The notes below the pieces were generated by a model. It did not search any database, was not told where the DNA came from, and saw only the letters and a program-made list of their open reading frames with translations. This document shows, in pieces, positions 44,797 to 55,479 of a stretch of DNA of 64,000 nt; position 1 is the first letter of the stretch, and every line of letters starts with the position of its first letter. The stretch is from Scleroderma bovista. Lineage: Eukaryota > Basidiomycota > Agaricomycetes > Boletales > Sclerodermataceae. Made by a program: the position numbers and the translations under genes. The stretch covers positions 1-64,000 of the forward strand of contig JAYMGJ010000019.1 of NCBI GenBank assembly GCA_037178675.1. The letters run 5' to 3'.

Positions 44797-45432
44797 TGGT
44801 GCGGATGCCAACGATGCTCTACATGAACTAAGGGTTTCGCTGGCACACAAGGCAGTCATCTTCCGGACCGATGTCAGACATGCCGGGACATACAATATGA
44901 CTACGAGGGCCTGGGGGAAGGTGGGTAGTGCCGATGTGAAAGTGCAGCGGCATGCGGCAATATATCGTCGGTGCCGGAAACAAATGATAGCATTGAATGC
45001 AAGCGGCAACACATTGAACCGATACAAAATGTTGAGGAAAGAAGACCTAAAGATCAGTGCAACCATTGCCGACCCAAATGCAAGGGGTCATAGGGATGAC
45101 ACTTTGGCCTGGTTTTGGACAATGGATGTGCCGCGGGATACAGAAGTCAATGATTGGATGTCTGAATGTAAGATGATTGCTCCTCATGTTAACACCAGCT
45201 GACATGTATAGTTTACCGGGTGCATTGGTTGAGGGCGAAAGCATTGCGAGACAGGTGGGACGAAGAGGTAAAACTATTGACATGTGAAGCCACGTGGACA
45301 AGACAATTTCTTTCGTATAGGGAAACACTTTGGAGAGATCAGAAGGAGGAGGCTAATATGAGCAGAGAGATGGGGAGAGCATGCTATGCAGCAAAGCAAT
45401 GTCAAATGTATGGTAGACTTGGTTGTGTATGA
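44797..45432 (+). pseudogene. C-terminal remnant of a KDZ transposase
   Basis: Two exons, 44797-45167 and 45212-45432, read as the C-terminal helical part of KDZ transposases. The match runs DALHELRVSLAHKAVIFRTD, TRAWGKVGSADVKVQRHAAIYR with a RCRKQMIALN stretch, then VHWLRAKALRDRWDEEVKLL, T-x-RQFLSYRETLW and CYAAKQCQMYGRL. The family normally has 700-1000 residues with CxC zinc domains and a DDE RNase H-fold core in front. None of that is found: upstream on this strand is the antisense gene 42767-44713, and a TGA lies just 5' (44779-44781). The element therefore cannot make its own full transposase here. Confidence 0.7.
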
Positions 45433-45849
45433 TTGGCATTGACCATCGGCATCAAATACCGCTATATGGTATGCAAAGAGGACATATTTGAAACGGATCA
45501 TCAAGTGGCTGTTAGTGGAAAAAACAAGGTGCAACTGCAAGGTATTTATGGGGTGCATACCTTGGAATGAATGGATGATGGAATGGGAGGGTCATGGACA
45601 GTGGCACATAGATTCGCTGGTAGCCGCAATGGCAAAGCCATGCACCAGCAGCAATTGAATGCCATGCATGAACACCCTTCGGCCAATATGTAAATATAAA
45701 TCTGCCAAGGGAAGATGTGCAAACATGGGCCTACCGGCCATGGTCCTCGTAGTTCCACGACTGCTGGAATTGATAACAATCAACTACCGCAGCTAGAAAC
45801 CATTGTGTGCCGGTGCAACAGCTAGCTATAACATATGTGCCGTAGTTCA

Positions 45850-47160
45850 CTGCATCAATCATGCTGTTGTGTAGCGGCGTGTCAGGATGTTTCCAGCAGC
45901 GTGTGCCGCAATGATGATGGTGCCGAATTGTTGATTGTGCTGGAATGTTGACTGTGCCGGAATGATGATTGTGCCGAACGGTTGATTGTGCCGGAGGGCT
46001 GACTCTGCCGCAATGTTGAGCCAGAATGGTGATTGTGCCGAAATGATGATTGTGCTGCAGTGTTGGCTCGGCCGCAATGTTGCCTGTGCCAGAGGGTTGA
46101 GTGTGCCAGAGTGTTGACTGGGCCAGACTAATGATGGTGCCGACGGAGTGTTGATTGTGCCGGCCTGTTGACTGCCAGGATGTGGATCCTGCTGGAGTGT
46201 TGACTGTGCCGCAAGGTTGATTGTGCCGGAGTATTGATTGTGCTGGCCTGTCAACATTACAGCAGAGTCAACACTGCGGCACAATCAACCCTCCAGCACA
46301 ATCACCGTTCTGGCTCAACATTGTGGCAGAGTCAACCCTGTGGCACAATCAACCATTCAGCACATTCATCATTCCGGCAGATTCAACAGTTCGGCACAAT
46401 TATAATTCTGGCAGCGTGAACTAATCTAGCATCAATCATGCTGTTGTGTAGTGGCGTGTCAGGATGCTTCCGGCAATGTGTGCCACAATGATGATAGTGC
46501 CGAATTGTTGATTGTGCCAAACTGTTGACTGTGCCGGAATGATGAATGTGCTGAATGGTTGATTGTGCCACAGGGTTGACTCTGCCACAATGTTGAGCCA
46601 GAACGGTGATTGTGCCGGAGGGTTGATTGTGCCGCAGTGTTGACTCTGCCATAATGTTGACAGGCCAGCACAATCAATACTCCGGCACAATCAACCTTGC
46701 GGCACAGTCAACACTCCGGCAGGATCCACATCCCGGCAGTCAACAGGTCGGCACAATCAACACTCCGTCGGCACAATCAACACTCTGTCGGCACAATCAA
46801 CCATTCGGCACCATCATCAGTCCGGCCCAGTCAACACTCCAGCCCAATCAACACTCTGGCACAGTCAACACTCCGGCACAGTCAACACTCCGGCACCATT
46901 ACCAGTCCGGCACAGTCATCATATGGACCACTCATCGGCGACAGTTTCTCCTCAAGGCTGATGCAACTCGTGTGAGCTTCTCATCATTTTCAGTGTCGAC
47001 AGGTTCCATCTTGATGCGCGTTGGCCGCCCCCGGGAATACTTCTTGCTCTGCCAGTCATGTCCGAGTGAGGGTGCGTGGTGGGCAGTGCTGGAATGCCGA
47101 TCCTGCCGGAGTGTTGACTGTGCCGGAATGATGAATGTGCCGCCCTGTTGAATGTTTACA
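45850..47160. repeat. palindromic GTTGAcTGTGCCGGA satellite
   Basis: Degenerate 17-20 bp units of GTTGATTGTGCCGGA and its complement. The array contains large inverted repeats: about 46200-46330 pairs with 46560-46690, and CATCAATCATGCTGTTGTGT recurs at 45854 and 46431. Every frame stays open for long stretches (Gln/Ser/His strings), so ORFs here are artefacts. It separates the transposase remnant from the TET/JBP gene. Confidence 0.85.
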
Positions 47161-47347
47161 CTTGACCAAGCCGGATCATTGTGATCATGCCGGAATCGAC
47201 TTTGGGCTCGCCGAGCGGCACTACATCCCATCGGCACAACACACGTTCGGATAGTATCTACTACAAACTACTTCCAACAAATTTGGACTACATACCATCA
47301 GAATTACATTTTAGTACAACAAACAATCATATCAGGAAGCTAATTAT

Positions 47348-48717
47348 TCAATGCTTCACCAGTGCATTGCGGACATTATCTGGCGTCACCCAATCAAGAG
47401 GCCGTGGCACCCTCAACCAATGGTGAATATTATCCCTCATATAATACGCCAAACAGCACCTCGCTCCGTCAACCTCGTTGACGCCGTGCCGAAAGAGCCG
47501 GCTGGAAAATGCAACGACAGTGCCGGGATTGTACAATACCTGAATCCCAAGACTGGGAATGTGCAGTGCACAATCATCATAATTACCGACACTGACTAGC
47601 ATGTCATACCAATCTGCTCGAGAGTGTGGGTCCCTGTGGAGGGGGGTACTTCGATTGACAATTAGCGAGATATTGGTGAAGACAGTGGACCAATTTTCAA
47701 GTGCCGCCAGCATTCCGGGATCATGGCCGGTCGCCCAGTCAGTCAAGTGTTGCATGGCAAGGTGGCCGGCATCGTATAGAGGTGGATGGATAATAGAAAG
47801 AACACCTGAAAGTATTGCCGACGGAAGACATATATCCTTGCTCCATTGATAGCCGGTAGGACCGGCCAAAGCCTTGGACACCCCCGGAATGTCATTGGGG
47901 GTCTAGCAGAAGATCAAACAAGTGCATCATCAAAAGAAGGAAGGTACTCACAGAATGGCCGAGCATGTGCCGTGCCGGAGAGAATTCCAAGCACCCGAAA
48001 ATATCCACGTCATCCTTGAAATACTGGTGTGTTGTACGCCATGATTGATTAGTAATACTCTCTTCCAGTGGATCTGCAAGTGAATCGATGGATGCCGCGA
48101 TGTGCTCCTAGAAACAAAGGCCTCAACAGTGGACAATGAGAGTGGAATGATACCATACTTGGATGCAGGGAGCTAGAGCTCCGGGAAGATACCACAATGC
48201 AATTGTGTCACCTTCTCCCAGAATAATGGTGGGCCGGGAAAGGGTCCCAGTCAAAGAGGAAGGATGTCTACGGAGGACCCTAATCTCCTGTTGCTCATTT
48301 GTTCCGGATTGCATTGGTCCGAGGCTTTCAGACAACCTAATCAAGTCAATGCCGCACGAAACTTCAGTGGATATCAAGCAAGGGATAATAGAACTATAAA
48401 AGAATTGGCTCACTCCGATTATGGTATGCCTGTGTGATGGTGGATACAATTTGGTTCATGGCTACAGTTGCGTCCACCGGCAGGGACAGAAGTGTTTCCG
48501 GGGTGGGGGAATTTAAGTCTGGGAATGCTTCATTCAGGAAGCGGCGCCGCATATATGATGCCATGATGTCAGACAAAGTATAGTTGGATGGCACGGCATT
48601 TGCACCGGCCATTGGAAACAGGACGACTTTTGACAATGTGGGGAGTAAAAATTTTAGTGGGGGATGTGCGGCATCCTGCGGACATCTGTTTGCAAACGGC
48701 AATGCAACACATTCCAT
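47348..48717 (-). CDS. TET/JBP-family 2-oxoglutarate/Fe(II) dioxygenase
   Basis: Oxidises 5-methylcytosine (TET) or thymine (JBP) in DNA, using Fe(II) and 2-oxoglutarate. Exons 47348-47902 and 47952-48107 are clear, then 48159 to about 48400 and 48400-48717, with one upstream junction unresolved. Core residues are seen. The iron-binding HxD is in PLHRDPHSRADWYD (47630-47645), the distal His in FRHGVNEVDG (47488), and the 2-oxoglutarate Arg in ARCCLAYYMR. The strand ALHIPSLGIQVLYNPGTVV lies between. The upstream GEGDTIALWYLPGAL, NQSWRTTHQYF and GCLEFSPARHMLGH motifs match the agaricomycete TET/JBP group. No stop interrupts the core. It stands beside a KDZ remnant, as is typical. Which base it acts on is not shown by sequence. 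Confidence 0.88.
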
Positions 48718-48887
48718 TCTCGGCTAGATCCACTAAACAAGGCTGATCGGCGATTGGCCGGTGCGAAACAACACATGCCCGGTTGCACAATGTGGTAATT
48801 ATGCATCAGGTGACATGTGGACCGTGAGAACATTGATTACCTGAATGTTATAAGGCTTAGGGCGAATCGGCCATCACACCATCAATC

Positions 48888-49672
48888 ATGAATACCACAT
48901 CCGAACTGCACGAAACCTGTGAACTGTCCATGGTATTGCAATACGTTGGAGTCCGCTTTCGACAGATGGTGCACGCGGTTCAACAACAGCCCGAGGGGAT
49001 GCTGGCCACAGCTGAATGGTATGCAAACGTACAAACGGAAGTGGTAAGTGGAGAATGATTACATTTGATTAACACACTCATGAGCCCCCAGGCAAATTTA
49101 GAACGTGTGCTTGCCGCATGCCAGGCTATGGGTGCGAAGATGATATTGCCAATGATGGCGAGCAGGGTGCACAGAATGGTCGTACTAGAAGATCTGCCGC
49201 TGGCAAGACTGTATGCGGCAATGCAGCAGTTGAACGTCTATCATGCGAAGGCCGCCGAAGTCCAGGTTCCAAGTACGCTTCAAGTGGCAAACTCGTGGTG
49301 GGTAAATGGCCACGGCCCATGTACGGCAGGGTACAGCACGCGGCCGCTGCGGGACATGGTATCGGAGGCAGAGGCATTCTTTCTGCCGGACCTGGTATGC
49401 TCCCTTATCCGTGTTGTGTTAGATACTAAAGCTTTTCCAAGGTTGCTGATAGAAAGGTCACCATTCTACTCACCGTTGGGTATACCTCCGACGAGGCCTT
49501 GTCAAATGCACGGTACTTCTGCGACAATATGTTGCGGAGCTCAGACAATGCCCTCAAATATCATATAGAGGTGATGCAGCATTGTGCAAAAAGGATGGAG
49601 GACATTGAGATGCTAACCCGTGCACCAAATGCATTGCGGCAGAAATGGGAGGAGTCTTTGGGTGGTAGGTAA
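48888..49672 (+). CDS. 229-residue protein of KDZ/TET element, no family recognised
   Basis: Three exons, 48888-49043, 49092-49394 and 49442-49672, all in phase 0, form a complete frame from MNTTSELHETCELS to the TAA at 49670. It is mostly helical by appearance (VLQYVGVRFRQMVHAVQQQP, LERVLAACQAMGAKM), with a central VANSWWVNGHGPCTAGYSTR motif and a cysteine/histidine-containing last exon (ARYFCDNMLR, VMQHCAKRMED). It is divergent from the TET/JBP gene and separated from its start by 170 bp, so the two may share a bidirectional promoter. No stops or frameshifts. Function unknown. Confidence 0.68.
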
Positions 49673-51137
49673 ACATTGTATGAATACCTACATATATGTT
49701 CATCACAACAATAATTGGTTAATCAAATATCGGCCAAAGCGACACATGTGATATAATGTTGCCGGCCAAAGTCTGAGCTGCGGCTGCAACACCCGGCCAG
49801 GTTAACAATGAGGCAGAAATCACACAGGGAACACATCGGCATGAATGGGAATAGCACATGTCTGGGTGGAGGTGTCGTCCGCATCTTCCAATACAATGGG
49901 TGCCGCAAGTTGATACCTTATGCCGGTCGTCAAGTTTGCGGCTGTGATGGCTGTAACCAATCATGGCTGGGCGGCAGTGGTGGCCTCCACTATGACAAGT
50001 ACAGCCGCGGTATCACGGCAAAAGAAAGGTATGCCACAGCAATGCGGCCAGAGAACCAGGGATAGCCGCTGCTGCCGAAGGACTGTTAGCAGCATGGCGG
50101 CCAAAGCAGCAGGGTAGCCATGGAATTGTGGCCAAGGGGCTAGAAGTAGCAGAGTAGGCCCCGCCTCCTGCAGTTCCCAAGGCACGCCGCTAAAGTGGTG
50201 TCACACAATGTGTCAAGCCCCATATGATGGTGTCCCATGATTACATAACAGCCCCAGGTGCCGTATCATCTATAAGAGCAGGAGGCCCTGGATATAGTGT
50301 TCTCTATTCTATTATAGAGCCCAACAAATAGGAGTGAGTAGGAGGGCTGCAGTGCCAGTGTCCCGTGCTTTGCATCAGGCCCTAAATATGGTTTGCCATT
50401 TCTGTTGGCAGGCCAGAGGAATAGTGTGTTTCGGGCTTTGATCAGGCTGTAACAACAGAGTCCCTTTCTTACCAAAGGGCCATGGAACTATTGTCCCTTG
50501 CATTCCAATGGGCTGTGCAGAGACTGTACCTTTAAGGGGTGCTAGCCACAGGTGTGGTGTCCCATAACTCTGGGCAAGCCCTGGAGACAGCGTCATTTAT
50601 AGTCAGTGCGCCCAGCTCAGTCTGACAGGCAATGGCCATGGTATCCCATAGCATTGGGCAGGCCCTAGCAGAGGTGTTATCTAGCTATGCAGGCAAACCT
50701 TGCAAGTACATTTTAAAGTGACAAGCCATGAATGGGGTGTCCCAGAGGATTAAACAAGCCCTCAATGTGGGAACAACTATATAGTTGGGAAGGCATGTGG
50801 ATAGGTGTCCCATTGAGTGCGTTGGGCCACAAAGTTGATCTCCCTGTATACCCATTAGGCCCTAGATATTATGTCCTCTATATAGATGTATCGCCGTGCA
50901 TATAGTGTTAAGTAACTACCGTTAGGCCAAGATCTGGCACGAGGAACCGTCAGCACTAAATTGATGCAGCAATAGATGCGGCCAACACATAACACCTGGC
51001 ACCACATATCGTCGGCACCACATATCAGCGGCACCACATATCAGCGGCACCACATATCAGCGGCACTGCATATCAGCGGCACAACATCTCATCGGCACAT
51101 CATCTCGTTGAACATGCCGGAGTGTTGACTTTGCCGC
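49673..51137. other. right non-coding part of the KDZ/TET element
   Basis: No gene. Contains GCCGCA-rich sequence, the direct repeat of the left end (50360-50800), and a small array of CACATATCAGCGGCAC (51003-51075), four units, close to the right terminus. Confidence 0.65.
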
Positions 51138-51405
51138 TGTAGAGACAGTCCTGTCTCTAGGTGTAGAATTGGTAGTACTGATACTGGACTCTTACCTTAG
51201 CTATGTAGGCTTGTACTTAGCTTACTAAGCAACTTCCCTCTTTCCTCTGTATATGTTTGATCTCAGTCCTGGAGTGACTGAACACCTCTACTCTCCCTAC
51301 TTCCTCTAGTCTCCCCAGTCCCTGGGAGCTCTGCCAGACCTCCAGAAGCCCCTGGGTCGAGCGTGCCTCACCTGAGGCAGCAGCAACACCCAACCCCCCC
51401 CTACA
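51138..51405. mobile_element. solo LTR inside the KDZ/TET element
   Basis: 268 bp from TGTAGAGACAGTCC to CCCCTACA, flanked by CCGC on both sides (51134-51137, 51406-51409). The surrounding TTGCCGC...ACTGTTGACC reads as uninterrupted satellite once it is removed. No coding capacity. Confidence 0.6.
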
Positions 51406-51770
51406 CCGCACTGTTGACCATGCCGCAATGCTGATTGACCGGCTCACTATGGTGTTATTGCTGCCGTCAGATTTCACCCCACTGCCTCCATTGCATACTG
51501 GCTCACTTATTCTATTGGTATGCTACTCCTCTCAGCCTGAGTATTTTCATGACGACACCCATTTGTCCGGCTTAAGACTTTCACCCTACCCCGTGATGAC
51601 AACAGAGCCATGGGCCCACCGTTGTCACTTGGTGACAATGCTGTCGGGGGCTGACCCCTGTGATACGGCAAAGCTCTAGTCATAAGCCTCACTTCCGCCA
51701 GCCCGTGTAGCACGGCCGATTGTCATCGTCCGCTGACCGTATAACACGGCCTACCCAGGTGCATGGGCTC

Positions 51771-52569
51771 AGCTTAAGCGGTATGTCACATTGGAAAGAG
51801 CTTCAATATTGTGTCCTGACGCACAAATTCAGGACAATCGATGCCAATATCATGATTGAACTTGACATTCGTGTTGGCAATACAGGTAATATAGTTCCAT
51901 CACAGTTCCTGTTTTGGGAAACTTGGTACATATCTGCCACACCTTCATGACCTTCGGAGGACAAATGGTGTGCAATCTACGTGATTGAGTATTCAGCGCT
52001 CAGTGTTGATGTTATTGATAGCGTTCCACCAAATCCTTGCTTTTGAAAATGCGAAGAACATCATTGTATTACAGGGTTTAAGTAAACAAAATTCTCACCC
52101 ACCATGGTGGTTACTTGCTTTCCTATTTTCTCAAAGTGCTTGTCAGGGTGGCCCAATATCAGCCATCTGCAAGTGCCCTGGATGCATCCCTCGAAACCAT
52201 TGTGGGTCAGGATGGCAGCACCATCAATTGTGAAGCTGGTACCATAAAGGGGGTGAACTGACTATAGGTAAGTGCCCGACTGCTAGCCATTGCACTGATC
52301 ATGGTAATGAAGCGCAACAGTAATGTATGCTGTCAAATCGTTATTCTCACAAATGACTGTCCACACTCTAGAGGTTTGTTGGCCTGAGATGCGTATGGCA
52401 TCCCCGCGTGCTTTGCGGCATCCCACAATGTCCTTTTGTCTTTATGGAGAGGTAGTGATTTGTTTTCGAGCTTTGAATGTTTGATTTACAGCTTCAGTTC
52501 ACGGCTGCAGCCCATTTACATTCCAAGAAAACTCTACTCACTGATGCCATTGATTAAGTCGGTTGCTGT
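51771..52569 (+). repeat. inverted segmental duplication, arm B, distal part
   Basis: Reverse complement of 22314-23112. Six differences from arm A, all transitions in which one copy has CpG and the other TpG or CpA (near 51870, 51997, 52065, 52514, 52520, 52561). Confidence 0.93.
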
Positions 52570-53135
52570 GTGTACTGACCGTGGCACTGTAATCGTTGAT
52601 CCCCAAAAGGGAAGATAATTGTTTTGAATTATTTCTCTTTATTGCTCACCAGTTCTATGCAGCATGACGAAACCAGTCATTGCAGTCGTTCCAGACTTCA
52701 CTGGCGCCTCCTCAAAGTCAAATATGACAGACCTGGAGGCTCACTATGAGAACACCTGCCCACTTGGGCATATTCGATACAATGCATCTGAGTTGATGGC
52801 CATAAATGACAGTAAGCTATTCTAAAGTCAATGTATGCATGATAGAGATCTTTGTCTAGCCATGAGTACTAGATGTTACACCACGACGGATGGTAAACCT
52901 TCCCCATGACTCCAACTTCATCTGATGGGAGATCGAGGCAAGTTCCTTACTCCGCACATCGCATGTTCTTCTGTTTTCCTCCGAGTTCATTGAAGTAAGG
53001 GATACGCGGACTGGGAGACTTGATCAAGTCATTGAGGGCATGGGCATTCGACCGCTGTACACTCCAAGCTCGCATGCCATTCCTTCTCTTGTTGCATGTG
53101 GCGTGGTGAGAAGAACAATGAGGACGGGTTAATTG
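52433..53135 (+). pseudogene. CNH-domain (RhoGEF-like) gene, 3' part
   Basis: Exons read LYSLMPLIKSVAVCTDRGTVIVDPQ (52510-52610), then VIAVVPDFTGASS..NTCPLGHIRYNASELMAIND (52670-52810), then VTPRRMVNLPHDSNFI. An in-frame TGA follows at 52923-52925, where the family has the Arg of an RWE motif, and then FSSEFIEVRDTRTGRLDQVIEGMGIRPL (52980-53060). This is the citron-homology (CNH) beta-propeller end of fungal Rho guanine-exchange factors. The first exon lies in the duplicated arm; arm A holds its truncated twin at 22314-22447. The rest of the gene (DH, PH domains) is not seen, so this is a fragment. Confidence 0.6.
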
Positions 53136-54719
53136 AACAGGTCTTGGAACTTACTGATACAACAGAACTTACACTATGACACCAGCTTCGGGGAGCTTTG
53201 CACCTCCCGATATCTGGGATGAGTGGGAGTGATACATTTTTGATGCAACATGGATTGTGCAGACTACTAAAACATTGAATTAATTGAAATCGCAGTCCTG
53301 TAGCCAAAGCATGCATCGGATTGTTGTGGACTTCTTCGTCACATCGGATATTATAATTGCGCGGTGGTAACAGTGATGCTTGAGCAAGACAGATAAGGAA
53401 AATTAATGACAACCTACTACTAAACAACATCACCCCTGCTTGCCTCACTTGTTCAAGTTGGATGACACCAGGTTTCCGTCTTCGCATTCAGGCTCCTTCC
53501 GTTTGCAGTGTTCAAGAGGAATATAAAGTTTGGTATCCCCAGCGAAATTCATAGCTCATTCTAGTGCATCGAGAAAAGAATCTGTGAGATCCGGAAGGAA
53601 ATGTGTGTAATTGGGCGAGAGTGATGTTTCCATGTCGCGGTATGACTTGACCAACCGTCTATGAATTATTTTGGCATAGCCGATTACATGCCAGAAAATT
53701 GTGGGAGCATCCACTTTCAGTGAGGTTAGAAGGTACCGCACCCGCTCCACGGGTATGTACATAATCGGGGAACAGCGATCAAAAAGCTTTGGCTTGTTCA
53801 GGTGGGTGCATTTTGTGATCCTCGTCAACATAGAAGTACATGACCCAGACCCAGACCCACCACAATGACTCAAGATCGTGAATAGCATCCGTAATCTAAC
53901 AAAAATCTATCTGAGCTATTACGGCTTTATTCGTGCCTTTCGGGACATTTAGGACTTAGTGCACTTTTTTGGCGAGGCAGCCAGCAGAACTTAAATAACG
54001 TGACTCACGGAAAGTAAATTAAGTCCAGCAGTTCATAATGATGTCACGATAAGTCAAAAGAGTTTGCAACATTGCTACAATGTCGGAAAAGTGCAGAAAG
54101 ACTGTATTATACAGCTGTTACAGAGGTGTATCTAAGACAATAAATAGGGTGCTGTTGTCCTCCTGTTTCCGATTGTCGCTGCCAATACCAAGAGCAGTGG
54201 AGGCAACGCGAGGGCATGGTGCGAGTGTTGGAGCAATACCTATCTATGTAGAGGAACTGCTACTCCTGCTCACCTGTTGTGTGGAGGGGACAAGCTGAGA
54301 TGATAGTGGTAGCTGGTCAAGAGCTGTTATATTATGTAAGCGATGTCCGCTGTTTATATACAACAAATAGTGTGACACATGACTGTGACATGTGACATGT
54401 GACATGTAACATCTACTCTAAAGAGGACTATTACTAAGTCTACACTAATATGGGTCGCAGTCTTGTGTGCACTTCATTGACGGTTTACGCCGGGTGCATG
54501 TGCGACTTCAACAGTGAGTCTGAAGACATGCTCAGGCTTGTCCCCTGGAAGGATGATGGTTCATCCACAATTTTTTTTGCAGTGTTGAGGCGAGGGAACC
54601 ATGTTGGGATCGATAGTAACCTCCCGAAGTGCATTGGGAGGTCTTAGTTGTTGAACCAGGGTCTCCGATGGCCTAGAAAAATCCATCAATTAATTGCGAG
54701 AACATCAAGATGTGCCCAC
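53136..54719. other. no recognised gene
   Basis: Minus ORFs at 53487-53029 and 53888-53556 (110 codons, RVRYLLTSLKVDAPTIFWHV) match nothing I know. Bases 54180-54650 are a decayed copy of 54850-55035 (GCAGTGGAGGCAACG..GAGTCTGAAGAC..), and AGTTGTTGAACCAGGG recurs at 54647 and 55527. The region looks like repeatedly duplicated, decaying gene sequence. Confidence 0.4.
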
Positions 54720-55306
54720 TCACGTCATTGTAATGCCTTGCGACACATTGGCTAAGCCTCCGCTAAGACTGATGTTACCAAGGCTTGTATTATTCTCTTT
54801 GTTCTCGGGCCCAGTCCACACAATACTTCTCTTGGACCACCCAAGGGCTGCGCGACGAGCAGTGGAGGCAACGTGAGGGCGTGGTGGGAGTCTGAAGACG
54901 TGCTTGGGGTCCCCTGAAATGAAGATTGGCTTTTCATCTGCAAATTTCTCGCAACGTTGAGGCAAGGCAATCATGTTGGGATTGAAAGTAGCCTCTTGAA
55001 GCACATTGGGGATCAATTGGACTGGGGGGGTATTGGAAGCGGCAGTGATAGAGTTCACTATGGCAGCCCTCAGCTGACCATTGGCAAGGGAGAATGAAAA
55101 AGAGGTCTTGATGGAGCGAGGATATGGCGAGGGCTGACTCCCAGCTCTTGAGCACCCATGTCAAAAGTCAGATGGAAGCAGATGGTAATTCTGGATGGAA
55201 TGTTTGAGTAGCGCTTGCATTCCAGATCAATGACAAGGTGGATCAAATGCTGCAAAATAAACAATGTCAATTGAAACCATATGTTGGAATATTCATGGAC
55301 ATACAT
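54720..55306 (-). other. unrecognised ORF pair
   Basis: The minus frame 55058-54720 (112 codons; FNPNMIALPQRCEKFADEKP, FRLPPRPHVASTARRAALGW) may join an upstream frame at 55306-55070 by an intron. The protein is Pro/Ser/Asn-rich at both ends. A partial decayed copy lies at 54180-54650. No family recognised. Confidence 0.3.
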
Positions 55307-55479
55307 TGCATGGCAAAAAGTGAGAATGGGGTGTCCACCCAGGTGTGCTTGCTCTCAGTTACAGCATCCTGCACCTCATCCCTAAGAGCATAGCACTTCC
55401 GAAGTGCTCAGATTCCCCATTTGTCGTCCCACAAGGAAAAAGAATCTACTGATGACGTCTCTGGGTCGACAACAAACAC

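Larger units (their letters stand above)
36170..51770. mobile_element. 15.6 kb KDZ-type DNA transposon carrying a TET/JBP gene
   Basis: Boundaries are seen directly. Arm B breaks at AGCTTAA (36163-36169) and resumes at AGCTTAA (51771-51777), while arm A is continuous there. The ends form imperfect inverted repeats of about 66 bp: ATGCACCTG at 36176-36184 pairs with 51756-51764, and TGACAATCGGCCGTGCTACA at 36216-36235 pairs with 51706-51725. The target duplication is 7 bp, or 8 with one mismatch. Inside are six genes or gene remnants (38353-49672), including a KDZ transposase C-terminus and a TET/JBP dioxygenase, plus arrays of TCGGCA(CA/GA)ACA repeats. KDZ elements linked to TET/JBP genes are known from agaricomycetes; this gene set is not one I recognise. 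Confidence 0.9.

Noticed and set aside
46221..47151. ORFs of 60-174 codons rich in Gln, His and Ser
   Set aside because: Translations of the GTTGACTGTGCCGGA satellite in several frames and both strands.
53029..53487. 152-codon minus-strand ORF
   Set aside because: Overlaps the CNH-gene tail on the other strand, has no recognisable motif and no intron support.
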